Shown here: positions 17,029-25,578 of the stretch, in pieces | How positions within the stretch are numbered: position 1 is the first letter of the stretch | How the letters are laid out: every line of letters begins with the position of its first letter | DNA from: Nonomuraea maritima | Lineage (GTDB): Bacteria > Actinomycetota > Actinomycetes > Streptosporangiales > Streptosporangiaceae | Length of the DNA stretch: 64,000 bases | NCBI RefSeq assembly: GCF_900100395.1 | Contig: NZ_FNFB01000004.1 | Coordinates: 310,001 to 374,000, forward strand | Direction of reading: 5' to 3' | Program-made: the position numbers and the translations under genes | Notes under the pieces: generated by a model | Seen by the model: only the letters and a program-made list of their open reading frames with translations | The model's database searches: none | Told to the model about the DNA's origin: nothing

Positions 17029-18390
17029 GTGAGACCGATTGATTCCCTGGTGAACGCATTGTCCGCTGCGCGCGTCGTGACCGACCCCGACGTGATCGAC
17101 TCCTACGCCCGCGACCGCACGTTCGTGGAGCCTGGCAAGCCGCTCGGTGTCGTGCTCGCCACCTCCCGTGACGACGTGGTGACCACGATGCGGTGGGCGA
17201 GCGAGCACCGTGTGCCGGTGGTGCCGCGCGGCTCCGGCACCGGGCTGGCCGGCGGGGCGGTCGCCGGCGACGGCTCGATCGTGCTGTCGCTGGCGAAGAT
17301 GACCGCTATCAGGGAGATCTCCCCCGCCGACGAGATCGCCGTCGTCGAGCCCGGCGTCATCACCGCCGACCTCGACCGGGCCGCGCGGGAGCACGGTCTC
17401 ATGTACGCGCCAGACCCGTCGTCGTACGAGATCTCCACGATCGGCGGCAACCTGGCCACCAACGCGGGCGGGCTGCGGTGCGTCAAGTACGGAGTGACCC
17501 GCGACTCCGCGCTCGGCCTCGAGGTGGTGCTGGCCGACGGCCGGGTGCTCGACACCGGCCGGCGCACGATGAAGGGCGTCACCGGATACGACCTGACCGG
17601 CCTGTTCGTCGGCTCGGAGGGCACCCTCGGCGTGATCACCTCGGCGACGGTACGGCTGCGCCGCGCGCCAACCGTGCCGCCCGCGACGTTCGCCGCCGAG
17701 TTCGGCTCGCTGCGCGACGCCGGGGCCGCGGTGGCGGCGATCATGGCCGCCGGCTGCCAGCCGTCCCTCATGGAGCTGCTCGACCGCACCACGCTGCAGG
17801 CCATCGACGACTGGCGCAACATCGGGCTGGAGAGCACGACCCAGGCCATGCTGATCGGCCAGTCGGATGCCTCCGACGGGCAGGCGGTGGCCGAGCGCAT
17901 GCAGCGGATCTGCGAGGACAACGGCGCGTCGTTCGTGGCCGTGTCGTCCACCCCTGCCGAGGCCGAGGAGCTGATCGGGATCAGGCGGCTGGCGTACGGC
18001 GCCAAGGAGCGGCTGGGCGCGTGCCTGGTCGAGGACGTCTGCGTGCCCCGGTCGGCGCTCCCTGCCATGATCAGCGCGATCGAGGAGGCGGCGGCGCGGC
18101 ACGACGTCCTGATCGGCACGGTGGCCCATGCCGGCGACGGCAACCTGCACCCCGTCTTCATCTTCGACCACGGCACCGTCGAGCCGCCCGCGAACGTGTG
18201 GGCCGCTGCCGACGAGGTGTTCACCACCGCGCTGCGGCTCGGCGGCACCCTCACCGGCGAGCACGGGGTGGGCACGCTGAAGCGGCGCTGGCTGGCGCTG
18301 GAGGCGGGACCGGTGGCGAGCGAGGTGCAGCGCGGCATCAAGGCGGTCTTCGACCCGCTCGACATCCTGAACCCGGGCAAGGCCATCTGA
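17029..18390 (+). CDS. FAD-binding 2-hydroxyacid oxidase/dehydrogenase (GlcD-like)
   Basis: The 453-residue protein has the PCMH FAD domain with VPVVPRGSGTGLAGGAV at about residues 62-78 and the YEISTIGGNLATNAGGLRCVKYG flavin loop, then the FAD-oxidase C-terminal domain with the HAGDGNLHP metal/substrate motif and the typical terminal region TGEHGVGTLKR. This is the glycolate oxidase GlcD/D-lactate dehydrogenase family, which oxidises 2-hydroxyacids to 2-oxoacids. The subunits GlcE and GlcF are not next to it, so a single-subunit D-lactate or glycolate dehydrogenase is more likely. Confidence 0.88.
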   Translation: MRPIDSLVNALSAARVVTDPDVIDSYARDRTFVEPGKPLGVVLATSRDDVVTTMRWASEHRVPVVPRGSGTGLAGGAVAGDGSIVLSLAKMTAIREISPADEIAVVEPGVITADLDRAAREHGLMYAPDPSSYEISTIGGNLATNAGGLRCVKYGVTRDSALGLEVVLADGRVLDTGRRTMKGVTGYDLTGLFVGSEGTLGVITSATVRLRRAPTVPPATFAAEFGSLRDAGAAVAAIMAAGCQPSLMELLDRTTLQAIDDWRNIGLESTTQAMLIGQSDASDGQAVAERMQRICEDNGASFVAVSSTPAEAEELIGIRRLAYGAKERLGACLVEDVCVPRSALPAMISAIEEAAARHDVLIGTVAHAGDGNLHPVFIFDHGTVEPPANVWAAADEVFTTALRLGGTLTGEHGVGTLKRRWLALEAGPVASEVQRGIKAVFDPLDILNPGKAI

Positions 18391-18428
18391 TCCTCGGACC
18401 CGTACCTTGACCGTGCCGGGCCCTGTCC

Positions 18429-18446
18429 GGTGAACGGCCGCTCACC
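18429..18446. other. 18-bp near-perfect palindrome after the GlcD-like gene
   Basis: GGTGA-A-CGGCCG-C-TCACC has one mismatched pair. It lies 38 bases past the stop and 110 bases before the kinase gene, so it could be a terminator hairpin or an operator for the kinase. Confidence 0.35.
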
Positions 18447-18556
18447 TGCTGCAGCGCGCGAGCCGTTTTGTGCGGAACGTGAAACTTCTCCTACGTCCGT
18501 CAGGCTTCACTGGTAGCGTTTTGCCTCATCTGTTAGGTGTGCAATGGGGGTCCGAC

Positions 18557-20701
18557 GTGAATCAGCACCAGCCGTTGGCGGCGGACGACCCGCGGCGGCT
18601 GGGGGCGTACGAGCTCGTCACCCGGCTCGGCGAGGGCGGCCAGGGCGTTGTCTACCTGGGCAGGAGCGACTCCGGCGAGCAGGTGGCGGTCAAGCTGCTG
18701 CACCACGCCCTGGTGGCCGACGCCGACGCCCGCACCCGGTTCCTGCGCGAGGTCGCCGTGGCCCAGCGGGTGGCCCGGTTCTGCACCGCGCCCGTGCTGC
18801 ACGCCGACCTCGACGGGAGCCGCCCGTACATCGTCAGCGAGTACGTCCCCGGCCCGTCGCTGCGGGAGCTCGTCATCAACGAGGGGCCGCGGCGGGGCGC
18901 GGCGCTCGACCGGCTGGCGATCAGCACGGCGACGGCGCTGGCGGCCATCCACCGCGCCGGCATCCTGCACCGCGACTTCAAGCCCGCCAACGTGCTGATG
19001 GGCCCTGAGGGGCCGGTCGTGATCGACTTCGGCATCGCCCGCGCGCTCGACTCCCCGGGCGCGACCGCCACGGGGATGGCCATGGGGACGCCGTCGTACC
19101 TGGCGCCCGAGCAGCTGAGCGGGGCCCCGGTCTCCGAGGCGGCCGACGTGTTCGCGTGGGGCGTCACGATGGTGTACGCCGCCACCGGCAAGCCCGCGTT
19201 CGGCGCCGACTCCATCCCCGTCGTGATGAACCGGATCCTCAACGAGGAGCCCAACCTCGGGGGCATGGAGGGCATGCTGGCGGACCTGGTGTCCCTCTGC
19301 CTGTCCAAGAACCCGGCGCAGCGCCCGACCGCCGACGGCCTCATCGCCCACCTCACCGGCCAGCCCACCCCGTACACCACGGGCGGCCTCCCCATGGCGG
19401 GTGGCCCGCAGGTCACCGGTGCGGGGGCGGCTCAGCCCCCCGCCCAGCACCCCGGCGCGCAGCACCCCGGCGCCCAGAACGCTCCCGCGCAGCACCACCC
19501 GGGCCCCGCGGGCCCGCCGCACGGCCAGCCGTGGCCGGCGGCGCCGCACGGCGGCCGGCCGCAGGGCGGGATGCCGCCGGGGCCCGCGTCCGGGCCGTTC
19601 GCGGCACAGCAGGGCGGCCCACAGAGCGGACCGCAGAGCGGACCGCAGAGCGGACCGATGAGCGGCCCGATGGGGTCTGCGGCCGGCCCGATGGGCGGCC
19701 CGCAGCGGCACGGCATGCCCGGCGGCCCGCAGGGCCTGCCGCCGCACGGCGCACCGCACAGCGGAGGTCGTCCCCGGCCCGCCGGGCACGGCGGCCCGCA
19801 GGACGCGGGACAGGCGCAGCGCACGCGGCTCGGCTCCGGCCACGACCCGGCGGGCGACGACGTGCCGCCCAGGCAGCGGCGGACGGTGACGCTCGCCCTG
19901 TCAGGGGCCGCCGCCGCGGCGCTGCTCGTGGTCGCGGGCGCCGTCGTCGTCCAGGCGAACAGCAAGGGCGGCGAGGTCCCGATCGTGGCCGTGGACAACG
20001 CGTCCGACGGTCCTTCCGGCGGGTCAGGCGGCGGACAGCCGGAGCCGCCCGCGACCCCCGCCCCCGACGTCTCCGACGCGGACGGCACCCCCACCCTCGA
20101 GATCGAGGTGCCGGACAAGAAGACGAGGAAGCCGACCGTCCCCGCGACGATCACCAGCACGCCCCGCCACCCGGTCGCCACCCGGTCGCGGACCGTCCCG
20201 ACCCCGACGCGGACCCGCACGAAGAGCGTCGAGCCCACGGTGAAGCCGTCGACCACGGCGCCGACCAAGGCCCCCACCTCGAAACCGACCACGGCCAGGC
20301 CCACCCCGACCGTGAAGGTCACGCCCAAGCCGACGGCCACCGCCAGGCCCACGGCCACCTCGCAACCGGCGGAGCCCAACACGACCACGCCCACCAGCGT
20401 CTGCGGCTCGGGCTACAGCGTCCTCAACTCGCACGCGCTGGGCTCGGACGCCACCATCTATTTGCTGTACAACGCCGGCGCGGCGAAGAACTGCGTGGTG
20501 ACGATCTCGCGGCTCGTGCACCCGTCCAAGGTGTCGATGAACGCGATCCTCCAGGTCCAGGGCGGCGCCAGCGCGAGCGACCCCGGCTCGTTCACCTCGT
20601 ACGCGGGGCCGGTGTCGCTGTCCGCGGCGAAGAAGTGCGTGATCTGGGGCGGTTCGTGGGGCAGCCAGAGCTGGAAGTCCGGCTGGAGCCACTGCTCCTG
20701 A
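18557..20701 (+). CDS. Receptor-type Ser/Thr protein kinase with extracellular Cys-containing domain
   Basis: The 714-residue protein has a complete Hanks-type kinase at about residues 15-270: LGEGGQGVVYLG, VAVKLL, HRDFKPANVLM, IDFGIAR and the APE motif YLAPEQL. A Gly/Pro/Gln linker follows, including short GPQSGPQSGPQSGPMSGPM repeats encoded near 19620-19670. One membrane helix lies at about 455-475 (LALSGAAAAALLVVAGAVVV), then a Thr/Pro-rich stalk and a C-terminal domain of about 95 residues with three Cys (VCGSGY, NCVVTI, KCVIWGG). This is a membrane sensor kinase whose outer domain may bind an extracellular ligand. GTG 18557 is preceded by GGGGG. Confidence 0.9.
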   Translation: MNQHQPLAADDPRRLGAYELVTRLGEGGQGVVYLGRSDSGEQVAVKLLHHALVADADARTRFLREVAVAQRVARFCTAPVLHADLDGSRPYIVSEYVPGPSLRELVINEGPRRGAALDRLAISTATALAAIHRAGILHRDFKPANVLMGPEGPVVIDFGIARALDSPGATATGMAMGTPSYLAPEQLSGAPVSEAADVFAWGVTMVYAATGKPAFGADSIPVVMNRILNEEPNLGGMEGMLADLVSLCLSKNPAQRPTADGLIAHLTGQPTPYTTGGLPMAGGPQVTGAGAAQPPAQHPGAQHPGAQNAPAQHHPGPAGPPHGQPWPAAPHGGRPQGGMPPGPASGPFAAQQGGPQSGPQSGPQSGPMSGPMGSAAGPMGGPQRHGMPGGPQGLPPHGAPHSGGRPRPAGHGGPQDAGQAQRTRLGSGHDPAGDDVPPRQRRTVTLALSGAAAAALLVVAGAVVVQANSKGGEVPIVAVDNASDGPSGGSGGGQPEPPATPAPDVSDADGTPTLEIEVPDKKTRKPTVPATITSTPRHPVATRSRTVPTPTRTRTKSVEPTVKPSTTAPTKAPTSKPTTARPTPTVKVTPKPTATARPTATSQPAEPNTTTPTSVCGSGYSVLNSHALGSDATIYLLYNAGAAKNCVVTISRLVHPSKVSMNAILQVQGGASASDPGSFTSYAGPVSLSAAKKCVIWGGSWGSQSWKSGWSHCS

Positions 20702-20736
20702 CCGGCCCGTGCGGGCGCTCTGAGATCATCACCGGG

Positions 20737-20774
20737 TAGCGTGCTGTCCCCTCGCCGCGTCCGCCCGGAGGCGG
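20737..20774 (+). promoter_or_regulatory. Candidate -10 and leader hairpin before the crotonase gene
   Basis: TAGCGT (20737-20742) resembles a -10. A CCGCC/GGCGG stem at 20761-20774 followed by GGGCTTT may be a weak terminator or attenuator before the GGAGG ribosome-binding site. Confidence 0.25.
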
Positions 20775-20795
20775 GGGCTTTCTCGGAGGTGTCTG

Positions 20796-21557
20796 ATGAG
20801 CCTGGTCCACAAGGAGCTGACGGCGGGCGTGGCGACCATCACGCTCGACTCGCCGCACAACCGCAACGCGCTGTCGGTACGCCTGGTCGCCGACCTGGCT
20901 GACCGGCTCGCCTGGGCGCTGGCCGAGCCGGAGGCCCGGGTGATCGTGCTGACGGCCACGGGCACGGTGTTCTGCTCCGGGGCCGACCTCAAGGAGCAGC
21001 GCGACGGGGCGCCCGTCACGGCCTCGCTCCCGGACGTCCTGCGGACGCTCTGGGAGAGCCGGAAGCCGGTCGTGTGCCGGCTCAACGGCACCGCGCGGGC
21101 GGGCGGCGTGGGGCTGGTGGCGGCGTGCGACTTCGCGATCGCGCCGCTGACGGCGTCGTTCGCCTTCACCGAGGTACGGCTCGGCGTCGTACCCGCGATG
21201 ATCTCCGTGCCGGTGCTGCGGCGGGTGAACGCCCGTGCGGCGGCCGACTACTTCCTCACCGGTGAGGTGTTCGACGCCGCGCGGGCGGCCGAGATCGGCC
21301 TGCTGTCGCGGGCCGTGCCGCAGGACGAGCTCGACGCGACCGTCGCCCGTTACGCCGCGATGCTGATGAAGGGCGGCCCCGAAGCTCTGGCGATCACCAA
21401 GCGCCTGGTCAGGGAGGTGCCGCAGCTGTCGTTCCAGGAAGGGCTGCGGCGGATGACCGAGCTGTCGGCCGAACGGTTCACCTCGCCGGAGGGCCAGGAG
21501 GGCATCGCGGCGTTCAGGGAGAAGCGCGCGCCGTCGTGGGTGCCGCCGCAGGCGTGA
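20796..21557 (+). CDS. Enoyl-CoA hydratase/isomerase (crotonase) family protein
   Basis: The 253-residue protein has the crotonase fold: FCSGADLKEQR for the CoA oxyanion pocket, the second oxyanion segment in NGTARAGGVGLVAACD, and FAFTEVRLGVVPA, which carries the catalytic Glu equivalent to E164 of rat hydratase. The position of the other catalytic Glu (E144, usually GGGxE) is Gly here, so a plain hydratase reaction is doubtful and an isomerase, hydrolase or specialised hydratase is possible. It might supply the methylglutaconyl-CoA hydratase missing from the leucine operon at 38315-43870, but that is speculation. GGAGGTG precedes the ATG by 6 bases. Confidence 0.85.
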   Translation: MSLVHKELTAGVATITLDSPHNRNALSVRLVADLADRLAWALAEPEARVIVLTATGTVFCSGADLKEQRDGAPVTASLPDVLRTLWESRKPVVCRLNGTARAGGVGLVAACDFAIAPLTASFAFTEVRLGVVPAMISVPVLRRVNARAAADYFLTGEVFDAARAAEIGLLSRAVPQDELDATVARYAAMLMKGGPEALAITKRLVREVPQLSFQEGLRRMTELSAERFTSPEGQEGIAAFREKRAPSWVPPQA

Positions 21558-21568
21558 CCGGCGCGTGG

Positions 21569-21622
21569 TTGACCGGGTAGGCGGGCTCTCGTAAGGTCAG
21601 CCGACAGAACATCCTTCTGTCG
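21569..21622 (+). promoter_or_regulatory. Consensus promoter with perfect 8-5-8 operator at the transcription start
   Basis: TTGACC (21569-21574) and TAAGGT (21592-21597) are exactly 17 bases apart. CGACAGAA (21602-21609) and TTCTGTCG (21615-21622) are perfect inverted arms with a 5-base loop covering the predicted start. The ribosome-binding site AAGGGG follows at 21623. This looks like a repressor operator. Confidence 0.7.
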
Positions 21623-21635
21623 AAGGGGCTGGTTC

Positions 21636-22649
21636 ATGACCACCACCCATATCGACGTCGGCGCCATCGATTTCGACGCCCTCGGTGCGTGGATGGACGG
21701 CGAGGGGCTGCCCGCCGGGCCGATCACGTCCGCCGCGCCCGTCCTCGGCGGCACGCAGAACGTCATGGTGCGCTTCGAGCGCGGCGGCCGTCCGTACATC
21801 CTGCGCCGCCCTCCCCTGCACGCCCGCGCCAAGAGCAACGAGGTGCTGCGCCGTGAGGCGAGGGTGCTGGCGGCGCTGCGCGACACGTCCGTGCCGGCGC
21901 CCCGGCTGGTGGCCGCGCAGACCGCCGAGGAGCCGGTCTTCTACCTCATGGAGCCGGTCGACGGGTTCAACCCCTCGACGGGGTTGCCCGAGCCGCACGC
22001 GTCCGACCCGGCGATCAGGCACCGGATGGGGCTGGAGGCCGCGGCGGCGCTGGCCGAGCTGGGCCGGGTCGACCCGGCGGTGCTGCCGGGGTTCGGCCGT
22101 CCCGACGGCTTCCTGGAACGCCAGGTGCCGCGCTGGCTGAAGGAGCTCGACTCCTACGGCGAGCTGGACGGCTATCCGGGCCCCGACATCCCCGGGCTGG
22201 AGGAGACGGCCGGCTGGCTGTCCCGGCACGTGCCGAGGTCGTTCACGCCGGGGATCATGCACGGCGACTACCACTTCGGCAACCTGATGTTCGCCTGCGA
22301 CGGCCCGCGGGTGGCCGCGATCGTCGACTGGGAGATGTCCACGATCGGCGATCCGCTGCTCGACCTCGGCTGGATGGTGGCCATGTGGCCCTCGGGCAAC
22401 GCCCACGTGCCGGGGCTGGCGCAGCCGAAGGAGCTGGTCGCGTACTACGCGGCGCTGTCGGAGCGCGACCTGTCGGCCGTCGACTGGTACGCGGTCATGG
22501 CCTGCTTCAAGCTCGGCATCGTGCTGGAGGGCACGCACGCGCGCGCGTTCGCCGGCAAGGCCCCGAAGGACATCGGCGACCTGCTGCACGCGACCACATT
22601 GGGACTCTTCGATCGGGCGCGCGAGTTCATGGGGGGCGCCCTGGACTAA
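21636..22649 (+). CDS. APH/choline-kinase-like phosphotransferase (ACAD10-type)
   Basis: The 337-residue protein has the aminoglycoside-phosphotransferase fold: RPYILRRPP around the ATP-binding Lys/Arg, the catalytic loop IMHGDYHFGNLM at about residue 207 (HGDxxxxN) and the metal-binding IVDWEMSTIGDPLLDLGW. This subgroup is usually annotated as phosphotransferase family and sits near acyl-CoA genes, phosphorylating hydroxyacyl-CoA or related substrates rather than antibiotics; that is family knowledge, not proven here. The neighbouring crotonase supports a role in acyl-CoA metabolism, though each gene appears to have its own promoter. Confidence 0.85.
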   Translation: MTTTHIDVGAIDFDALGAWMDGEGLPAGPITSAAPVLGGTQNVMVRFERGGRPYILRRPPLHARAKSNEVLRREARVLAALRDTSVPAPRLVAAQTAEEPVFYLMEPVDGFNPSTGLPEPHASDPAIRHRMGLEAAAALAELGRVDPAVLPGFGRPDGFLERQVPRWLKELDSYGELDGYPGPDIPGLEETAGWLSRHVPRSFTPGIMHGDYHFGNLMFACDGPRVAAIVDWEMSTIGDPLLDLGWMVAMWPSGNAHVPGLAQPKELVAYYAALSERDLSAVDWYAVMACFKLGIVLEGTHARAFAGKAPKDIGDLLHATTLGLFDRAREFMGGALD

Positions 22650-22700
22650 ACACGACATATCAGGATTTTCAGCAACGATCACAAACCCGGGCTGAAGATA

Positions 22701-22718
22701 TACAATTGCGCGCAATTG
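22701..22718. promoter_or_regulatory. -10 box overlapped by a 16-bp perfect palindrome
   Basis: TACAAT (22701-22706) is a good -10. CAATTGCG-CGCAATTG (22703-22718) is a perfect 16-bp palindrome covering it. The downstream small gene would be shut off by any protein bound here. Confidence 0.55.
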
Positions 22719-22742
22719 CATCTGGTTCGGGGAAGGATCGTC

Positions 22743-22982
22743 ATGCGTTTGCGGTTCCTCGGCTCCACCTCGGAGGCGGGCGCCTGCCCCACCCTGTACG
22801 AGACCGACCGCGGCACCATCGTCGTGCAGGGCCTGCACGTGACGGACGCCGAGGCGCTCGCCGACCTGCGGGACGTGCTCGACGGCGAGGCCGCGGTCGA
22901 GGTGCCCCGCGAACTTCTCACCGAGATCGCCCGCCGCGTCCTGCCCGGCACGCCGCCCCCGGACGGCTCGAACACCGGTTGA
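22743..22982 (+). CDS. Small hypothetical protein beside an XRE regulator
   Basis: The 79-residue protein is not recognised. It begins MRLRFLGSTSEAGACPTLYE, has one Cys and predicted alternating beta and helical segments, and ends in a Pro/Gly/Ser tail. GGGGAAGG lies 6 bases before the ATG. Small unclassified genes like this commonly accompany XRE-DUF5753 regulators in actinomycetes, and here the regulator starts 58 bases downstream, so a paired regulatory role is plausible. Confidence 0.65.
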   Translation: MRLRFLGSTSEAGACPTLYETDRGTIVVQGLHVTDAEALADLRDVLDGEAAVEVPRELLTEIARRVLPGTPPPDGSNTG

Positions 22983-23040
22983 TCACGATCGAGGGTGAAC
23001 GCTGGCCCGGTCGCCACCGGCAGGACTACTGTCTAGCCGC

Positions 23041-23892
23041 GTGACGTCGTTCCAGCAGGCGCGCATCGACCTCGGCCACAGATTGCGCCAGTTGCGCGAG
23101 GCCGCCCAGCTCTCGGGCAAGGACCTCGCCGAGCGGCTGCGATGGCAGCCGTCCAAGATCTCACGCCTGGAGAACGCCCGCCAGACGGCCACCGCCGACG
23201 ACGTGACGGCGTGGGCGCGGGTCGTCGGCGCCGCGCCCGACACCGCCGACGACCTCGTACGGCGGGCCGTCTCGCTGCTCGACCGGCACGACGACTGGAA
23301 GCAGCGCCACCGCAGCGGCCTCGCCGCGATCCAGGAGGACATCCGCGACCTGGAGGCCCGCACGACGCTCTTCCGCGTCTTCGAGCCCGGCATCATCGTG
23401 GGCCTGCTGCAGACCACCGAGTACGCGCGTCACATCTTCCGCAAGGTCAAGCGCCTCTACAGCGCCGACGACGAGATCGACGCCGCGGTCCGCGTGCGCA
23501 TGCAGCGCCAGGAGATCCTCTACGACCGGGCGCGGACGTTCCGGTTCGTCGTGGCCGAGAGCGCGCTGCGCACCCTCATGGCGCCGCCGGAGGTGATGCG
23601 GGGCCAGCTCGACCGGCTGCTCGCCGTCAGCACGCTGCCCAACGTCGACTTCGGCGTGCTGCCGTTCGACGCCGAGCTGCCGGCCAGCCCGATCCACGGC
23701 TTCTGGATCTACGACGACTCGATGGTCGGCCTGGCAACCATGACGAAAGACCTCAATCTGCGCGATTCGGACGACATTGCCTTCTACGCGCGCGCGTTCG
23801 ACGACTTCGCAGAAGTGGCCAAGTTCGGCGAATCCGGACGGCAGGTCATTATGAGAATTCTTACCGATTTCCAGCAACGAAGCTCACATTAA
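23041..23892 (+). CDS. XRE-family regulator with DUF5753-like domain
   Basis: The 283-residue protein has an N-terminal helix-turn-helix (about residues 8-62; LSGKDLAERLRWQPSKISRL) and a C-terminal DUF5753-like domain marked by the LFRVFEPGIIVGLLQTTEYAR segment near residue 112. These proteins are abundant in filamentous actinobacteria and often control a small gene next door and development or antibiotic genes. GTG 23041 has TACTGT (23027-23032) 8 bases before it and no ribosome-binding site. It ends in a DFQQRSSH tail; a similar sequence in DNA also occurs upstream of the small gene at 22743. Confidence 0.88.
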   Translation: MTSFQQARIDLGHRLRQLREAAQLSGKDLAERLRWQPSKISRLENARQTATADDVTAWARVVGAAPDTADDLVRRAVSLLDRHDDWKQRHRSGLAAIQEDIRDLEARTTLFRVFEPGIIVGLLQTTEYARHIFRKVKRLYSADDEIDAAVRVRMQRQEILYDRARTFRFVVAESALRTLMAPPEVMRGQLDRLLAVSTLPNVDFGVLPFDAELPASPIHGFWIYDDSMVGLATMTKDLNLRDSDDIAFYARAFDDFAEVAKFGESGRQVIMRILTDFQQRSSH

Positions 23893-23904
23893 CCACAGCA
23901 ATTG

Positions 23905-23922
23905 CTTGCCACCCCACGCAAG
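23905..23922. other. CTTGC-N8-GCAAG inverted repeat after the XRE gene
   Basis: CTTGC (23905-23909) and GCAAG (23918-23922) flank an 8-base spacer, near an 8-bp GCAATTGC palindrome at 23898-23905. It may be an operator for the next small gene or a weak hairpin. Confidence 0.3.
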
Positions 23923-23960
23923 ATCGTGCAATTCTGTCGCGAGACGTTGCGGAGGTGGCG

Positions 23961-24227
23961 ATGATGCTTGATACCGCGGTCAGCCTCGAGCGGTTCGCTT
24001 GGCATGCGCGCCGTCACGCTGACCTGTCCATCCAGAGCCTGGCTCTGGCCAGCGACCCCGCCTATGTGGCGGTGCGCAACCGCTTCTCGACCACCCTGGC
24101 CGAGACCGTGACGTGCTCCGACGAGGGCGCGTTCATCACCTCGTGGGGCTACCGCCTCGGCACGACCGACGACGTCGAGTCGGCCGCCGCCCGCCTCGCC
24201 TTCCTGCTCGCGGCCCTGCCGGCGTGA
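23961..24227 (+). CDS. Small hypothetical protein downstream of the XRE regulator
   Basis: The 88-residue protein is not recognised. It starts with a Met-Met-Leu and is mainly helical and polar, with one Cys (TVTCSDEG) and a C-terminal Ala-rich helix. GGAGGTGGCG precedes the ATG, a strong ribosome-binding site. It probably belongs with the XRE-DUF5753 unit. It converges on the sensor kinase with 4 bases between stops. Confidence 0.6.
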   Translation: MMLDTAVSLERFAWHARRHADLSIQSLALASDPAYVAVRNRFSTTLAETVTCSDEGAFITSWGYRLGTTDDVESAAARLAFLLAALPA

Positions 24228-24231
24228 CACT

Positions 24232-25578
24232 TCACAGCTGATCGCCCGAGGCGCGGTGCGGAGTGCCGGGCAGCTCCATGGTGGCGACCGCCCCGCCGTC
24301 CGGCGCGTTCCTCAGACTCACGGTGCCGCCCGTCTCCGCCACGGCCTGAGCCACGATCGCCAGCCCCAGACCCGAGCCGGGCAGGCTGCGCGCCGAAGGC
24401 GAACGCCAGAACCGCTCGAACACGTGCGGCAGCTCCTCCTCGTCGAGCCCCGGGCCGTGGTCGCGCACGGTCAGCCGGCCGTGGCTGAGCCGCACCTCCA
24501 CCTGCCCGCCGGGGCTGAACTTCGCGGCGTTGTCGATGAGGTTGAGCACCGCGCGTTCGAGAGAGGCCGCGCTGCCGACCACGTACCAGGGGCTGAGCGC
24601 GGTCGAGACCTCCGCGCCGCGCAGCCGGGCCCGCTCGACGGCCGCCGTGACCACCTCGTGGAAGCCCAGCTCGACGTGCGGCTCGTGGTCGCTGTCGCCT
24701 CTGGCGAGCTGGAGCAGGTCGGCGACCAGCGTCGACAGCTCGGCGAACTGCGCCTTCACGTTGACCAGCAACCGCTCCTTCGCGGCGGGGTCGAGGCTGC
24801 GGCCGGTCTGCTCGCTGCGCAGCAGCAGGTCGATGTTGGTCCGCAGGGTCGTGAGAGGCGTGCGCAACTCGTGCCCTGCGTCGGCGACGAGCTGCTTCTG
24901 CCGGTCGCGCGAGCCGGCGAGGGCACTGGTCATCGCGTTGAACGACGACGACAGCCGGGCGATCTCGTCGGTGCCGGTGACCGGGATGCGGGTGCCGAGG
25001 TCCTCGGTCTGCGCGATGTGCTCGACCGCCTCCGTGAGCCGCCCCACCGGACGCAGCGAGGCGCGCGAGATGACGAGGCCCGCGCACGCCGCTGCCAGCA
25101 CGCCCATCACCGCGACGCCGCCGAGCGCCAGCATCGCGAGGTTCAGCGTCTGCTGGATGTGGCCGAGCGAACGCGCCTCCAGGACCGCCACGCCCTTGTC
25201 GAAGTTGATGGTCACCACCCGCACCCGTTTGCCGTTGCGCGTGACGCCGTAGCGGTAGATCGGGTCGTGCCACTCCTGGGTCGCGGACATGTCCGCGCGC
25301 GTCGGCACGATCGGCGGACCGATCGAGCACGTCGTGCCGTCGGCGTACAGCAGCGTCGCCATGCCGTCGAACATGCTCTCCGTGCCGTCCGGCGTGCACT
25401 CGCGCTTGAGGTAGTCCTTGTCGCCCTGGTCCTCCGACTCGTAGATGGTGTGGTCGAGCTGCCGGATGACCAGCGTGTCCACGATGAAGTACGACAGCAC
25501 CGCACAGCCCGCGACGGCGATCGCCACCGCGGCCGTCACCAGCACGGTCAGGCGGGTGCGCAGGCTGCCGAGCCTCAT
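24232..25578 (-). CDS. MprB-like sensor histidine kinase
   Basis: The 448-residue membrane kinase has a TM helix at about 10-32, an extracytoplasmic sensor of about 120 residues, a second TM at about 155-180, a HAMP linker, the H-box [19 protein letters not shown] (phospho-acceptor His), N-box [11 protein letters not shown], and ATP-binding [11 protein letters not shown] and SGLGLAIV. The residue before the H-box Glu pair is Gly (DAGHEL) instead of the usual Ser (DASHEL). The ATG overlaps the response-regulator stop by 4 bp. In mycobacteria MprAB senses envelope stress; that inference carries over only by similarity. Confidence 0.9.
   Translation of the reverse strand: MRLGSLRTRLTVLVTAAVAIAVAGCAVLSYFIVDTLVIRQLDHTIYESEDQGDKDYLKRECTPDGTESMFDGMATLLYADGTTCSIGPPIVPTRADMSATQEWHDPIYRYGVTRNGKRVRVVTINFDKGVAVLEARSLGHIQQTLNLAMLALGGVAVMGVLAAACAGLVISRASLRPVGRLTEAVEHIAQTEDLGTRIPVTGTDEIARLSSSFNAMTSALAGSRDRQKQLVADAGHELRTPLTTLRTNIDLLLRSEQTGRSLDPAAKERLLVNVKAQFAELSTLVADLLQLARGDSDHEPHVELGFHEVVTAAVERARLRGAEVSTALSPWYVVGSAASLERAVLNLIDNAAKFSPGGQVEVRLSHGRLTVRDHGPGLDEEELPHVFERFWRSPSARSLPGSGLGLAIVAQAVAETGGTVSLRNAPDGGAVATMELPGTPHRASGDQL

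Noticed and set aside
21636..22649. Aminoglycoside resistance gene
   Set aside because: The fold is APH-like, but the segment pattern and crotonase neighbour fit the acyl-CoA-associated phosphotransferase group.
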